NCBI RefSeq assembly: GCF_003105155.1
Contig: NZ_QETK01000021.1
Coordinates: 1 to 64,000, forward strand
Reading direction: 5' to 3'
From: Pseudomonas sp. SDI
GTDB taxonomy: Bacteria; Pseudomonadota; Gammaproteobacteria; Pseudomonadales; Pseudomonadaceae
Length of the DNA stretch: 64,000 nt
Part shown: positions 45,500 through 55,443 of the stretch, in pieces
How positions within the stretch are numbered: the first letter of the stretch is position 1
Layout of the letters: every line of letters starts with the position of its first letter
Program-made: the position numbers and the translations under genes
Notes under the pieces: model-generated
Told to the model about the DNA's origin: nothing
The model's database searches: none
Seen by the model: only the letters and a program-made list of their open reading frames with translations

Positions 45500-46570
45500 T
45501 TAGAGCAACGGCGCCACCAGCGGCTCACGTCGCGGCCAGGCATCCAGCACCGCCTTGAACAGCGTTGCCAGCGGGATTGCAAAGAAAATCCCCCAGAACC
45601 CCCAGAGCCCACCAAACAGCAGTACCGCGCAAATGATCGCCACAGGGTGCAGGCTCACCGCTTCGGAGAACAGCAACGGCACCAGCACGTTGCCATCCAG
45701 TGCCTGAATGATCGCGTACACCGCCATCAGGTAGATGAACTGGTCGCCCCAGCCCCACTGGAACAGCGCGATCAAGGTGACCGGCACGGTCACCACCACG
45801 GCCCCCACATACGGCACCACTACCGACAAGCCCACCAACAGCGCCAGCAGGGCCGCATAGTTAAGCCCAAGCCAGACGAAGGCGATGTAGGTGGTCACGC
45901 CGCAGATCAGGATCTCGATACCCTTGCCGCGGATGTAGTTGGCGATCTGCCGATTCATCTCTTGCGCAACCCGCGTCATCAACGCGCGCTCCCGCGGCAG
46001 GTAGCCTCCGGCCCAGTGCGCAATCAGTTCGCGATCCTTGAGAAAGAAGAACACCAGGATCGGCACCAGCACCAGGTAGATCATGATATTCACCAGCAAG
46101 GGCAAGCTCGACAACGAGAAACTCAGCGCCCACTGACCGAACTTGCCGATCTCGCCGCGCATCGCCTCGATTGCCTGCAACACCTGCTCGTCGGAGACCA
46201 GATGCGGATAACGCTCCGGCAACAGCAGCAGGAGCGACTGCCATTTGCCGAGCATGCCCGGCAATTCGTTGAACAAGGTGATCAACTGATGCCAGAGCAG
46301 CGGCACCAGCACCAGCAGAAACACCGCCAGCGCCCCGAGGAACAGGGTAAATACCAACCCTACGGCAACCTTGCTCGGCACCCGCCAGCGCTCCAGCGCG
46401 TTGACCAGCCCCTGCATCAGGAACGCCAGCACCATACCGGCCAGCACCGGCGCAAGCATCCCGCCCAGGGTAAGGATCGCGGTAAAACCGAGAAACAGCA
46501 GAACCGCCAGCACCACGGCCTCCTCATCGGAGAAGTAGCGATGCAGCCAGTTGCGAAGCACTTTGAACAT
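45500..46570 (-). CDS. AI-2E family transporter (PerM-like)
   Basis: A 356-residue polytopic inner-membrane protein of the AI-2E/PerM family with about eight membrane segments, including a pair near the N-terminus and LGLNYAALLALLVGLSVVVPYVG in the second half. Family members have been proposed to export autoinducer-2 or act as sodium/proton antiporters; the substrate here is unknown. The ATG at 46570 is used rather than the TTG one codon upstream. It is convergent with bcp across the REP-like element. Confidence 0.88.
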   Translation of the reverse strand: MFKVLRNWLHRYFSDEEAVVLAVLLFLGFTAILTLGGMLAPVLAGMVLAFLMQGLVNALERWRVPSKVAVGLVFTLFLGALAVFLLVLVPLLWHQLITLFNELPGMLGKWQSLLLLLPERYPHLVSDEQVLQAIEAMRGEIGKFGQWALSFSLSSLPLLVNIMIYLVLVPILVFFFLKDRELIAHWAGGYLPRERALMTRVAQEMNRQIANYIRGKGIEILICGVTTYIAFVWLGLNYAALLALLVGLSVVVPYVGAVVVTVPVTLIALFQWGWGDQFIYLMAVYAIIQALDGNVLVPLLFSEAVSLHPVAIICAVLLFGGLWGFWGIFFAIPLATLFKAVLDAWPRREPLVAPLL

Positions 46571-46596
46571 CAACGTTCCTTAAGCCGCGAAAAAAT

Positions 46597-46836
46597 TCAG
46601 GCCTTTTTCAACCAGTAGCTATACACCCCGGCCTCAACCTGTTCGAGCAGCAACGTATGACCTGCCAATTGGGCAAACGTGCGGAAATCCCGCTGCGATC
46701 CGCCATCGGTGGCAATCACCTTGAGCACCGCACCGCTGGCCAGCCGGTTGAGCTCAAGCTTGGCCTTGAGCAGCGGCAACGGGCAATTCAGGCCACTGGC
46801 ATCCAGTTCGGCATCGCAGGGTGGAACGTCGGACAT
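46597..46836 (-). CDS. tusA: Sulfur carrier protein TusA
   Basis: A 79-residue TusA-family sulfur carrier. The sulfur-accepting Cys is residue 18 in the motif CPLPLLK. TusA passes sulfur from IscS for tRNA thiolation and other uses. The ATG at 46836 is used; the longer frame to 47133 is not supported. It is 26 bp upstream of the PerM-family gene, on the same strand, and divergent from the M48 protease. Confidence 0.93.
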   Translation of the reverse strand: MSDVPPCDAELDASGLNCPLPLLKAKLELNRLASGAVLKVIATDGGSQRDFRTFAQLAGHTLLLEQVEAGVYSYWLKKA

Positions 46837-46966
46837 CGGGTTTCTCCAGACGGGCGCCCACGCCAGGGTGGCGTGGCGGGCTGCAAAGGCCTCGTAGAAT
46901 ACCGCCACTGGTCGCCAACGTGCGAGCCGGCTACAGTAAGGTTCTTTGTCGACCAGAGCTTCGTGC

Positions 46967-48403
46967 ATGAATTTACTGCGCCCTACCCTGCTGACACTGG
47001 CCTGTCTGATGGCGCTTCCAAGCCAGGCGGACGACCTGCCGTCACTGGGCGACGCCAGTTCTGCCATTGTTTCGCCGCAACAGGAGTTCCAGCTCGGCCG
47101 TGCCTGGCTGAGCCTGCTGCGCAGCAATGTCAATCAACTGAACGACCCCCAGCTCAAGGATTACGTCGAAACCAGCGTCTACCGCCTCGCCGAAACCAGC
47201 CAACTCCAGGACCGACGCCTGGAGTTCATCCTGATCGACAGCAAGGAGCTCAACGCCTTTGCCGCCCCCGGCGGGATTGTCGGGGTCAACGGCGGCCTGT
47301 TCCTCAATGCCCAGACCGAGGGTGAATACGCTTCGGTACTGGCCCACGAACTGGCGCACTTGTCGCAACGCCACTTCGCCCGCGGCGTGGAAGCCCAGCA
47401 ACGCATGCAAATGCCGATGATGGCGGCCTTGCTGGTGGGGATCGTGGCCGCCGCTGCGGGCGCCGGCGATGCCGGTATTGCCGCGATTGCCGGCAGCCAG
47501 GCGGCGGCGATTCAGGAGCAACGGCGTTTCTCACGGCAGAACGAACAGGAAGCCGACCGGATCGGTATTCTCAACCTGGAAAAGGCCGGCTACGACCCGC
47601 GTAACATGCCGACCATGTTCGAGCGCTTGATGCGCCAGTACCAGTACAGCGCCAAGCCGCCCGAATTCCTGCTGACTCACCCGGTAACCGAATCGCGGGT
47701 CGCCGACACCCGCAACCGCGCCGAGCAGGCCCCCAAGGGCGGCGTGGAAGACAGCCTGCGCTATCAGCTGATTCGTGCTCGCCTGCAACTGACCTACGAA
47801 GGCACGCCGGGCCTTGGTGCCAAGCGCTTCCGGGCCTTGCTGGACGAGAACCCGAACATGGATGCCGCACGCTATGGCCTGGCCCTGGCACAGATCAAGG
47901 GCGGCCAGCTCAACGAAGCACGCGAGATGCTCAAGCCGTTGCTGGCCAAGGCGCCGAACGACATTACCTACAACCTGGCGCAGATCGATCTGGATATCAC
48001 CAACAACCGCCTGGACGCAGCCCAGCAACGGGTAGCGAAGATGCGCACGCTGTACCCGGGCAACTATCCGCTGCAACAGGTCAGCGCCGACCTGCTGCTC
48101 AAGCAGAATCGACCGGCGGAAGCGGTAAAGGTGCTGGAAGCGTTACTGAAGAACCGTTCGGACGATCCGGACGTCTGGTACGAAGTGGCCGAGGCGCGCG
48201 GGCTGGCGGGCAATACCATCGGCCTGCATCAGGCACGGGCGGAGTACTTCACCCTGGTCGGCGATTTCAACCAGGCATTGCAGCAACTGGACTACGCGAA
48301 GAGCCGCGCCGGCAACAACTTCGTGCTGGCGTCGAAGCTGGATGCGCGGCAGCGGGAGATTCTTGAGCAACAGCGGATGGTCAAGGACATGATGGGGCGC
48401 TAA
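46967..48403 (+). CDS. Periplasmic M48 metalloprotease, BepA-like
   Basis: A 478-residue secreted zinc protease. The signal peptide ends near residue 21 (PSQA). The HExxH motif is in AHELAH at His127-Glu128-His131, with a third ligand in the downstream NEQEAD. A C-terminal TPR-like region (residues 300-470) is present. BepA degrades stalled outer-membrane proteins such as LptD. The ATG at 46967 starts the signal peptide; a TTG at 46946 is rejected. It shares the order tusA/BepA/nadA with other pseudomonads. Confidence 0.9.
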   Translation: MNLLRPTLLTLACLMALPSQADDLPSLGDASSAIVSPQQEFQLGRAWLSLLRSNVNQLNDPQLKDYVETSVYRLAETSQLQDRRLEFILIDSKELNAFAAPGGIVGVNGGLFLNAQTEGEYASVLAHELAHLSQRHFARGVEAQQRMQMPMMAALLVGIVAAAAGAGDAGIAAIAGSQAAAIQEQRRFSRQNEQEADRIGILNLEKAGYDPRNMPTMFERLMRQYQYSAKPPEFLLTHPVTESRVADTRNRAEQAPKGGVEDSLRYQLIRARLQLTYEGTPGLGAKRFRALLDENPNMDAARYGLALAQIKGGQLNEAREMLKPLLAKAPNDITYNLAQIDLDITNNRLDAAQQRVAKMRTLYPGNYPLQQVSADLLLKQNRPAEAVKVLEALLKNRSDDPDVWYEVAEARGLAGNTIGLHQARAEYFTLVGDFNQALQQLDYAKSRAGNNFVLASKLDARQREILEQQRMVKDMMGR

Positions 48404-48406
48404 GTC

Positions 48407-48429
48407 AGAGGGCTGCGTTGCAGCCCTCT
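48407..48429. terminator. Hairpin between bepA-like gene and nadA
   Basis: A 10-bp perfect stem (AGAGGGCTGC with GCAGCCCTCT, loop GTT) lies directly after the protease stop and faces the nadA 3' end. The T-run is weak (TCCCAAA), so it is probably a bidirectional, modest terminator. Confidence 0.6.
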
Positions 48430-48480
48430 CCCAAAGGGTTCACACACCGCAGGGAGTGGGCTGGACCGGCAATGAGGCCC

Positions 48481-49539
48481 TCAAGCGTTACCGGACAACT
48501 TCATCCGTGCCGCCTGGGTGAAATCGAGCATGCGCTGCAGCGGCTTGATCGCCTGCGGAATCAACGCCGGCTCGACGAAGATCTCGTTGCTGCCCTCGCG
48601 CAGGCACTGCAGGGTGCGCTCCAGGGTGTTCATCGCCATCCATGGGCAGTGTGCACAGCTTCGGCACGCGGCCCCGTTGCCGGCGGTTGGCGCTTCGATA
48701 AAGACCTTGTCCGGGCACAACTGCTGCATCTTGTAGAAGATGCCGCGGTCGGTGGCGACGATAAAGGTCCTGTTCGGCAAGGTCTGCGCCGCCGCAATCA
48801 GCTGGCTGGTAGAACCCACCGCATCGGCCAGATCGATCACCGACTCGGGCGACTCCGGGTGCACCAGAATGGCCGCGTCCGGGTACAACGCTTTCATGTC
48901 TGCCAGCTGGCGCGACTTGAACTCTTCGTGAACGATGCAAGCACCGTCCCACAGCAGCATGTCGGCACCGGTTTGCTTCTGAATGTAGCGCCCCAGGTGC
49001 TGGTCCGGCCCCCAGATGATGGTCTCGCCGTTATCCATCAGGCTTTCGACGATTTCCAGCGCACAGCTGGAGGTCACTACCCAGTCGGCGCGCGCCTTGA
49101 CCGCCGCCGAGGTGTTGGCATACACCACCACCGTGCGCTCGGGGTGCTTGTCGCAGAACGCCGAGAAGTCCTCCACCGGGCAACCCAAGTCAAGCGAGCA
49201 GGTCGCTTCGAGGGTTGGCATCAGCACGCGCTTTTCCGGGTTGAGGATCTTCGCGGTCTCGCCCATAAAACGCACACCCGCCACCAGCACGGTCTTGGCC
49301 GGATGCTTGTTGCCGAAGCGGGCCATTTCCAGCGAGTCGGACACGCAGCCGCCGGTTTCCTCGGCCAGGGCCTGGATCACCGGATCGCAGTAGTAATGAG
49401 CGACAAGCACTGCATCCTGTGCCTTGAGCTCGGCGGCAATCAGGGCACGGTATTCAGCCTCCTGCGCGGGCGTCAGGGGCTTGGGTTGCTTGGCATCCAG
49501 GTGGGCTTGAACCAGAAGGCGTTCGGAAATCTGCGTCAT
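48481..49539 (-). CDS. nadA: Quinolinate synthase A
   Basis: The 352-residue NadA condenses iminoaspartate and dihydroxyacetone phosphate to quinolinate in NAD synthesis. The three 4Fe-4S ligand Cys positions are visible as HYYCDPVIQ near residue 66, [10 protein letters not shown] in the middle, and [13 protein letters not shown] near the C-terminus. Length fits. It is convergent with the BepA-like gene and precedes a 220-bp gap. Confidence 0.96.
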   Translation of the reverse strand: MTQISERLLVQAHLDAKQPKPLTPAQEAEYRALIAAELKAQDAVLVAHYYCDPVIQALAEETGGCVSDSLEMARFGNKHPAKTVLVAGVRFMGETAKILNPEKRVLMPTLEATCSLDLGCPVEDFSAFCDKHPERTVVVYANTSAAVKARADWVVTSSCALEIVESLMDNGETIIWGPDQHLGRYIQKQTGADMLLWDGACIVHEEFKSRQLADMKALYPDAAILVHPESPESVIDLADAVGSTSQLIAAAQTLPNRTFIVATDRGIFYKMQQLCPDKVFIEAPTAGNGAACRSCAHCPWMAMNTLERTLQCLREGSNEIFVEPALIPQAIKPLQRMLDFTQAARMKLSGNA

Positions 49540-49719
49540 GTTCGCAAGACCTGCAGGCGCTGTAGCGCGAAAGTCGAGTGTATCACCAGGCTATGGCAAT
49601 TCGGATAGCGGCTCAGCCTTTGCGGCCGTAGCCAGACCCGCTGTTTATCGGGCTCTATAGGGTGTCGAAGGCTACAGATAATCGAATGAATTCTAAAGGC
49701 TTTTTTGCCTGAAACGGCA

Positions 49720-49748
49720 GGCAGGCAGCGCCGTGAGCGCCGCCTGCC
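49720..49748 (-). terminator. Hairpin downstream of the DUF945 gene
   Basis: A 12-bp stem with one G-T wobble (49720-49731 with 49737-49748) lies just past the DUF945 stop. A second small hairpin with six A/T (49698-49711) follows on the minus strand. Together they probably end that transcript. The rest of the gap to nadA shows nothing. Confidence 0.45.
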
Positions 49749-49759
49749 GGGCACGCCGA

Positions 49760-51253
49760 TCAGTGCGCCGCGCCGCTCAAACCGCCCAGATTGGCCATCA
49801 GCAGGCCGACGAACTGCTCAACGCTCATACTCTGGCCGTTAAGCACCACCTGTCCCTTGGTGTAATGCAGGTTGCTGACGATGGCATCGTCCTTGACCGT
49901 TGCCAACTGGCTGTACAGCGCCATCTGCCCGGCCATCTCGCCCGAGTACGACGCTTGCTTGACCTGCTCGGCATCCAGCCCCTGCACGCTCGCCTGCAGT
50001 GCCGCCAGGTCGCCGATCATCGCCTTGGACAGCGACAGGTCGCTCTGCAGCTGTTCAATCAGTTGCAGAGCGACCTGCTCCAGCGGTTGCTCGAACGAGT
50101 CCGGGCGCGCCAGATCGACGCTCAGTTTGAAGCGGCTCTCACCGTTGGCAGTCTTGAACGACACGTCGTCCAGGGCCACCTGCGGCTTGCCAGCCAGCAC
50201 CGCCAGCAGGTACTGCTGGAACGCTGCCTGCTGCTCGGCCGTCAGCGCCTGCGCCGGCCGTACATCCGCCTGCGCCGCACGCTCAAAAGCCGGCAGGTTG
50301 GCCGCATAGAACGCCATGAGCGCCTGCAAGGCCGGCACATCCAGACGCTGGATGCTCCAGGCCACCTGACCGCTGCCAACCGGTTTGCCGTCGTAGCTGA
50401 TACCGGCCGCCTTATACAGCTGCTTGACCGCCAGTTGCTGGCTATTGATCTGGTAATCGTTGCGCTGTTCCAGCCCCTTGAGCGCCAATGCGGCCTGACG
50501 CTCGCCAAAGGTGAAGGCACCATCGGCCAGGGCCGTGTCGACCTGGCCGACGTAGAAGCCAAAGTCGCTGAGCGTGAGGTTGGCCGCCAGCGTCAAGCCT
50601 TGCAGCGCGATCTTGACCGGTGGCTGCTCGGCGCTGACCAGGGTCATCGCCAGGCTGCCCATGTCGCCGGCCATTTTCACCGCCTGCCCGTCCTGGCTAG
50701 CGGAAACATTCAACGTCAGCCCGGAGAAGGCAACGCTTGAGCCCTCGGGCTGACTGAACGCCGCCGACATCAGTTGCACCCGGCCTTCCACCGAACGGTC
50801 GTAACCCAGGCTCAGGTGGCCCTGCACCGGGGCAACCTCTTTGCTCGCGGCGAACCAGTCCGCCGTTCCGGCATCCTTTTCCAGCGAATAATTGCTGGCC
50901 GCCATCACCGGCATCAGCTTGAAGGCCTTGAGCCGCGACCACGGCAACGGTCCGTGCTCAAGGCGATCGGCAAAAGTCAGCTCGAAGCTCACCGGCTCGT
51001 CGCCAAGCTGCACGTTCTCGACCTTCAGCCGGTAGCGCGCATCGCTGCTGTAAAGATGCCGCTCCAGCCCCAGCAGCTCAATCTGCGCACTGCCACCGGC
51101 ACCGGCCAGCGCTTGCAGCAGCTGCTGATTGGATTGCGCGATAGACGTATCGAGCACCGCCGGCAACTGCTTGCCGGTGTACCAGGCGCCGGCCGTGCAC
51201 AAGGCCGCCACGGCCAGGGCCAAGCCCGACAGCACTCCTACTGTTCTCTTCAT
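49760..51253 (-). CDS. DUF945 (YdgA-like) envelope protein
   Basis: A 497-residue protein with an N-terminal signal or anchor (GVLSGLALAVAALCTAGAWY, residues 4-23). The DUF945/YdgA features follow: LGLERHLYSSDARYRLKVEN early, and a long helical and beta C-terminal part containing several LQALMAFYAANLPAFER-type stretches. The ATG at 51253 starts the signal region; the longer frame to 51442 is discounted. Function is unknown, though YdgA is an inner-membrane-associated periplasmic protein in E. coli. Confidence 0.82.
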   Translation of the reverse strand: MKRTVGVLSGLALAVAALCTAGAWYTGKQLPAVLDTSIAQSNQQLLQALAGAGGSAQIELLGLERHLYSSDARYRLKVENVQLGDEPVSFELTFADRLEHGPLPWSRLKAFKLMPVMAASNYSLEKDAGTADWFAASKEVAPVQGHLSLGYDRSVEGRVQLMSAAFSQPEGSSVAFSGLTLNVSASQDGQAVKMAGDMGSLAMTLVSAEQPPVKIALQGLTLAANLTLSDFGFYVGQVDTALADGAFTFGERQAALALKGLEQRNDYQINSQQLAVKQLYKAAGISYDGKPVGSGQVAWSIQRLDVPALQALMAFYAANLPAFERAAQADVRPAQALTAEQQAAFQQYLLAVLAGKPQVALDDVSFKTANGESRFKLSVDLARPDSFEQPLEQVALQLIEQLQSDLSLSKAMIGDLAALQASVQGLDAEQVKQASYSGEMAGQMALYSQLATVKDDAIVSNLHYTKGQVVLNGQSMSVEQFVGLLMANLGGLSGAAH

Positions 51254-51312
51254 GAATTGATCCGCTGACTGTCCATTGTGTGAGGTAAGGCGCTGCGCAC
51301 GCGACGTGCCGG

Positions 51313-52182
51313 TTATTCGTTGACGTCCATGAACTGGCTTGCCCAGTCGATGTAATCGCCCGGCAAGGTATAGGTATGGGTCAGCTCGGTGGCACTCAGG
51401 TCGGAGGCACGACTGGTGATACGACGCTGTTCGCGCAGGCAATCATAGGTGGCCTTGATCGCAGCGAAGTACGCGCCGTGACCGTCCACCGCGATCCGCA
51501 CCCCCAGTTCGGCGAGGCGGTTGTCGTCGTGCAGTTGCGGATTGCCGTAGGTCACCAGCATCAACGGAATGGAGACATGCCGGGCGATCTGCTCCAGATG
51601 CTCGAAATCACGAATACCGACGATGCACACACCGTCAGCGCCAGCGTTCTGATAGGCCACGGCACGCTCAATGACTTCCGCGGTCGGGATCACCGCGGCG
51701 TTGGTCCGGGCGATGATGCACAGCTCGGGATCGACACGGGCTTCGAGCGCCGCACGGACCTTGCCGACACCTTCGGCAATGCTGATCAGGTCGGTGGACT
51801 TACGCCCGAACTGGGCGGGCAGCAGAGTGTCTTCGATGGTCAGCGCGGCAACCCCGGCGCGCTCCAGCTCGGTGATCGTGCGCATCACGTTCAGCGCGTT
51901 GCCGTAGCCATGGTCGGCGTCGGCAATGACCGGCAACTGCGCCACCCGGCCGATACGCGTGGCTTGTTCAGCGAATTCGCTGAGGGTGATCAGGGCAAAG
52001 TCCGGAGCTGCCAGTACCTGTAGCGACGCGACCGAACCACCGAGAATACCGACTTCGAAACCGAGGTCGGCAGCAATACGCGCCGACATGGGGTCGAACA
52101 CGGACGCCGTGTGGTAGCAGACAGGGGACGCGAGGAGTTTACGAAAGGCACGGCGCAAATCTTGGTGGGAGGCTCTAGACAT
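51313..52182 (-). CDS. Oxaloacetate decarboxylase, ICL/PEP mutase superfamily
   Basis: A 289-residue protein closely resembling the P. aeruginosa PA4872-type oxaloacetate decarboxylase, which makes pyruvate and CO2. The ICL/PEPM core has [14 protein letters not shown] with the metal-binding Asp residues, LTIEDTLLP and IIARTNA. The second ATG at 52182 gives the family N-terminus MSRASHQ; the first at 52188 is two codons longer. It is separated from the DUF945 gene by 59 bp on the same strand. Confidence 0.85.
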   Translation of the reverse strand: MSRASHQDLRRAFRKLLASPVCYHTASVFDPMSARIAADLGFEVGILGGSVASLQVLAAPDFALITLSEFAEQATRIGRVAQLPVIADADHGYGNALNVMRTITELERAGVAALTIEDTLLPAQFGRKSTDLISIAEGVGKVRAALEARVDPELCIIARTNAAVIPTAEVIERAVAYQNAGADGVCIVGIRDFEHLEQIARHVSIPLMLVTYGNPQLHDDNRLAELGVRIAVDGHGAYFAAIKATYDCLREQRRITSRASDLSATELTHTYTLPGDYIDWASQFMDVNE

Positions 52183-52364
52183 GATCATTCCAGTTTTTCG
52201 TCTTCAATTCTGCAGGGGAACATATCACCCCAGAACCGGGTTCCGACAGCGTCAGGCCGGGGCTGTGAAGAAATTTTCATGGCCTGGCGCGAGCAACCGA
52301 CGAACAGCCAGAGACGAGCGAAATACACGAGGGGAGGTTTGCGTATTTACCGAAGCCGAAAACG

Positions 52365-52398
52365 AAAAAACCCGCCTCTTTTCAGAGGCGGGTTTTTT
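52365..52398. terminator. Bidirectional terminator by tRNA-Lys
   Basis: A 9-bp GC-rich core (CCCGCCTCT with AGAGGCGGG, loop TTTC) flanked by six A and six T allows termination in both directions. It stops tRNA-Lys transcription on the minus strand. The 52189-52364 stretch before it holds no gene. Confidence 0.85.
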
Positions 52399-52409
52399 CT
52401 TACTGCATA

Positions 52410-52485
52410 TGGTGGGTCGTGTAGGATTCGAACCTACGACCAATTGGTTAAAAGCCAACTGCTCTACCAACTGAGCTAACGACCC
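52410..52485 (-). tRNA. tRNA-Lys (anticodon TTT)
   Basis: A 76-nt tRNA with an encoded CCA end. The acceptor GGGTCGT pairs with ACGACCC, the D loop has AGCTCAGTTGG, the anticodon loop is CTTTTAA (anticodon TTT), and the T arm is GTTCGAATC. It lies just downstream of queC. Confidence 0.97.
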
Positions 52486-52546
52486 GTTGGATGGCGCGTA
52501 TAATACTGATTTCTAACAGGAAATCAACACCCCATCGCAAAATAAT

Positions 52547-53221
52547 TTAAAAATATCGTGTTGGGTCCGCTACACCGGCCGATTTGAAGCCGTCGGCGCG
52601 CAGCCGACAGCTGTCGCACTTGCCACAGGCACGGCCGTGGTCGTCGGCCTGATAGCAGGAAACCGTGAGGCTGTAGTCGACGCCGCGGGCCATACCGGCC
52701 TGGACGATCTGCGCCTTGCTGAGGTTCTGCAGCGGCGCCTGAATACGGAAGCCCTGCCCTTCGACCCCAGCCTTGGTCGCCAGGTTAGCCATGCGCTCGA
52801 AGGCCTCGACGAACTCCGAACGGCAATCCGGGTAGCCGGAATAGTCCACCGCGTTGACCCCGATGAAAATATCACGCGCGTTCAGCACCTCGGCCCAACC
52901 CAATGCCAGCGACAGGAACACTGTGTTGCGCGCCGGCACGTAGGTTACCGGGATTCCTTCGCTCGGCGCTTCCGGCACATCGATGCTGCTGTCGGTCAGG
53001 GCCGAACCACCAATGCCATCCAGGTTCAGGCCGATCACCTTGTGCTCGACCACGCCCAGGTCACGGGCCACCCGCGCTGCCGCGTCGAGCTCGGCACGAT
53101 GGCGCTGCCCATAGTCGAAGCTCATGGTGTAGCAGCTGTAGCCTTCAGCCTTGGCCATGGCAACCACGGTGGCCGAGTCCAGGCCACCGGACAACAGAAT
53201 TACCGCACGTTTCTCAGTCAT
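52547..53221 (-). CDS. queC: 7-cyano-7-deazaguanine synthase
   Basis: The 224-residue QueC converts CDG to preQ0 using ATP and ammonia, in queuosine biosynthesis. The PP-loop is [11 protein letters not shown] near residues 9-18. Zinc-binding Cys residues are in the C-terminal [17 protein letters not shown]. It lies 15 bp after queE, and the two form the operon queE-queC. Confidence 0.97.
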   Translation of the reverse strand: MTEKRAVILLSGGLDSATVVAMAKAEGYSCYTMSFDYGQRHRAELDAAARVARDLGVVEHKVIGLNLDGIGGSALTDSSIDVPEAPSEGIPVTYVPARNTVFLSLALGWAEVLNARDIFIGVNAVDYSGYPDCRSEFVEAFERMANLATKAGVEGQGFRIQAPLQNLSKAQIVQAGMARGVDYSLTVSCYQADDHGRACGKCDSCRLRADGFKSAGVADPTRYF

Positions 53222-53236
53222 TGCATTGCTCTCCTG

Positions 53237-53884
53237 TCAGCGTCCCGGCTCGTCGTTCCACAGCAGCTTGTGCAACTGCATCTGAAAACGTACCGGCAAA
53301 TTATCAGCCACGATCCAATCGGCCAGGGCAGTCGCACTCACTTGATGATGGCTCGGCGAAAACAACACGTCGCCGGCACGCTGCTCCAGACCATACTGGA
53401 TCAGCTTGGATACCGCCCAGTCATAGTCTTCGCGCGAGCAGATGACGAACTTGACCTGGTCGTTGCGGGTCAGCAGTTCAATGTTTTCGTAACGATTGCG
53501 GTGCATCTCGGCCGAGCCTGGCGTCTTCAAGTCGACCACCCGGCTAACCCGCGTGTCGACCTGGGCAATATCCAGCGCGCCGCTGGTTTCCAGTGACACC
53601 TCGTAACCGGCGTCGCAGAGCTGCTTGAGCAATGGGATGGCGTTGGGCTGGGCCAACGGCTCGCCACCGGTCACACACACGTAGCGCGGTTTGAAGCCAG
53701 CCACTTGTTCGAGGATCGAGTCGAGCGTGCGAACGGTGCCGCCGCTGAAGGCGTAGGCGCTGTCACAGTACTGGCAGCGCAAAGGGCAGCCAGTGAGGCG
53801 TACAAATACCGTGGGCAGCCCAGCGGTACGCGTTTCACCCTGCAACGAGTAAAAAACTTCGGTAATGCGTAATGTGTCTTGCAT
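53237..53884 (-). CDS. queE: 7-carboxy-7-deazaguanine synthase
   Basis: A 215-residue radical-SAM enzyme making 7-carboxy-7-deazaguanine from CPH4. The iron-sulfur motif CPLRCQYC gives Cys33, Cys37 and Cys40 in the CxxxCxxC spacing. The TGGEPL and LETSGAL segments are also typical. The ATG at 53884 is used, not the GTG at 53893. A terminator after cpoB separates it from the tol operon, so it likely has its own promoter; no preQ1 riboswitch was seen. Confidence 0.95.
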   Translation of the reverse strand: MQDTLRITEVFYSLQGETRTAGLPTVFVRLTGCPLRCQYCDSAYAFSGGTVRTLDSILEQVAGFKPRYVCVTGGEPLAQPNAIPLLKQLCDAGYEVSLETSGALDIAQVDTRVSRVVDLKTPGSAEMHRNRYENIELLTRNDQVKFVICSREDYDWAVSKLIQYGLEQRAGDVLFSPSHHQVSATALADWIVADNLPVRFQMQLHKLLWNDEPGR

Positions 53885-53998
53885 AGTCGCCACGGGCGTA
53901 ACAGCTAAACAGGCTGTCCGCCTCCGTTAGGCACCGCTGCGAACCCGGCATCGCGTCATTCGCAGCAGCGTAGTCAAATAAAGGGCGCAAATTCTAAC

Positions 53999-54025
53999 GA
54001 AAAAACCCGCGACAAGCGCGGGTTT
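53999..54025 (-). terminator. Intrinsic terminator after cpoB
   Basis: AAACCCGCG and CGCGGGTTT form a perfect 9-bp stem with a 5-base loop (54003-54025). On the minus strand it is followed by a T-run from the adjoining A tract. It ends the tol-pal-cpoB transcript before queE. Confidence 0.85.
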
Positions 54026-54047
54026 CTTGAAAAAATTGACTCAGTGG

Positions 54048-54887
54048 TCAGAGACGCTGCAGATCACGCTGGGCCAATTGCGCCGCAGAAGTGCCCGGAT
54101 ACTGGGTCACAACTTGTTGCAGTATACCCTTGACCCGGTCGACATGCCCCAGGCGACGCTCGACGTCGGCCAGCTTGTACAGCGAGTCAGGCACCTTGTT
54201 GTGCTTGGGATACAGCTGGCTGACCTTGGCAAACGCCTGACCGGCAGCTTGCAAATCGCCCTTGGCCAGGTTCACTTCACCCAACCAGTACTGCGCGTTG
54301 CCGGCGTACTGGCTGTTCGGGTATTTGCGCAGGAAGGCATTGAACGCCTGACTGGCCTTGTCGAAATCCTTGGCTTTGATCAAGTCGAAAGCAGCATCGT
54401 AGTAGAGCTTCTCTTTCGCTGGATCACCAGGTTCGCTACTGGCTGCGGGTTGTTGCGCGGCAGCGGTACCTGCGCCTGCGGCCGCACCGGCAGCAGCACC
54501 GGCGGCGTTGGTATCGCCACCCGTGGAAGAATTCTCGGGAGCCGTGGCAGGTGCGCCACCGGTTCCAATGCGCCGATCCAGGTCCTGGTAACGCTCCAGG
54601 CCTTCCTGTTTCATGCGCGCGACATCGTTTTGCAACTCTTCGATGACGCCTTGTTGGCGAGCTATCTGCTCCTGCATCTGCTGCAGTTGCATGAACAGCT
54701 GGCCCTGTGCCGAGGCAGGGGCCGTAACCCCTCCCCCGGCATAGGCGCCGTTCGTACCGTAACCCGCAGGCGGATAACTGCTTGCGCCGTTATAGCCAGC
54801 GTTGTCTTCAACAACAGGAACCTCAGCCCAAGCCACGAGGGGCAGGGTGAGAGCCAGGACAGTTACAGCACGACGGCACGTTCGCAT
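54048..54887 (-). CDS. cpoB: Cell division coordinator CpoB (YbgF)
   Basis: A 279-residue periplasmic protein that coordinates Tol-Pal and peptidoglycan synthesis at the septum. A signal peptide (residues 1-21, ending AWA) is followed by a coiled-coil trimer region near 60-100. A low-complexity Ala/Gly linker comes next, then TPR repeats (YYDAAFDLIKAKDFDKASQAF onward). It starts 6 bp after the pal stop on the same strand, as is usual. Confidence 0.94.
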   Translation of the reverse strand: MRTCRRAVTVLALTLPLVAWAEVPVVEDNAGYNGASSYPPAGYGTNGAYAGGGVTAPASAQGQLFMQLQQMQEQIARQQGVIEELQNDVARMKQEGLERYQDLDRRIGTGGAPATAPENSSTGGDTNAAGAAAGAAAGAGTAAAQQPAASSEPGDPAKEKLYYDAAFDLIKAKDFDKASQAFNAFLRKYPNSQYAGNAQYWLGEVNLAKGDLQAAGQAFAKVSQLYPKHNKVPDSLYKLADVERRLGHVDRVKGILQQVVTQYPGTSAAQLAQRDLQRL

Positions 54888-54893
54888 ATCGAA

Positions 54894-55391
54894 TTACTTA
54901 CGCAGTTCGACGCGACGGTTTTGAGCCCAGGATTGCTCGTCGTTACCGGTAGCAACTGGACGCTCTTCGCCGTAGGAAACCAGTTCCAGTTGGGCTGGGG
55001 AAACGCCTTGCAGTACCAGGTAGCGCTGAACGGCTTTCGCACGACGCTCGCCCAGAGCCATGTTGTATTCGCGAGTACCACGCTCGTCGGTGTTACCTTC
55101 CAGGACGACGCGAGCGCCGTTGCCTTTCAGGTCCTTGGCATGAACGTCCAGAGCGCGCATGGCTTCTGGCTTCAGGTCCGAGCTGTCGTATTCGAAGTAG
55201 AAGGTGGTGATTGCGCGCAGAGCAGCTTCTTCGCTCAGGCTGCCGTCAACAGCGCCAGTGTTGGCACCGTAACCAGCGTTAGGATCAACAGCGCCTTCGC
55301 CAGCGTTGTCGCCGCCTTTCGAGGAGCAACCTACAGCTACAGCCATGGCCAGAGCCAGCGCAGCAAACTTACCAAACTTCAGCATTTCCAT
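54894..55391 (-). CDS. pal: Peptidoglycan-associated lipoprotein
   Basis: A 165-residue outer-membrane lipoprotein with lipobox ending at Cys22 (VAVGC) and a C-terminal OmpA-like domain (YSDERP-type motifs: [28 protein letters not shown]). It anchors the outer membrane to peptidoglycan and interacts with TolB. Two ATGs occur close together; 55391 is used, with an alternative two codons in. It is 52 bp from tolB. Confidence 0.97.
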   Translation of the reverse strand: MEMLKFGKFAALALAMAVAVGCSSKGGDNAGEGAVDPNAGYGANTGAVDGSLSEEAALRAITTFYFEYDSSDLKPEAMRALDVHAKDLKGNGARVVLEGNTDERGTREYNMALGERRAKAVQRYLVLQGVSPAQLELVSYGEERPVATGNDEQSWAQNRRVELRK

Positions 55392-55443
55392 CGTGAAACT
55401 CCTAATGAACCCCAGTGTGTTAAGTACAACGTAAAGCGCCGCG

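Noticed and set aside
53885..53998. preQ1 riboswitch upstream of queE
   Set aside because: The short leader shows no recognisable aptamer pattern.
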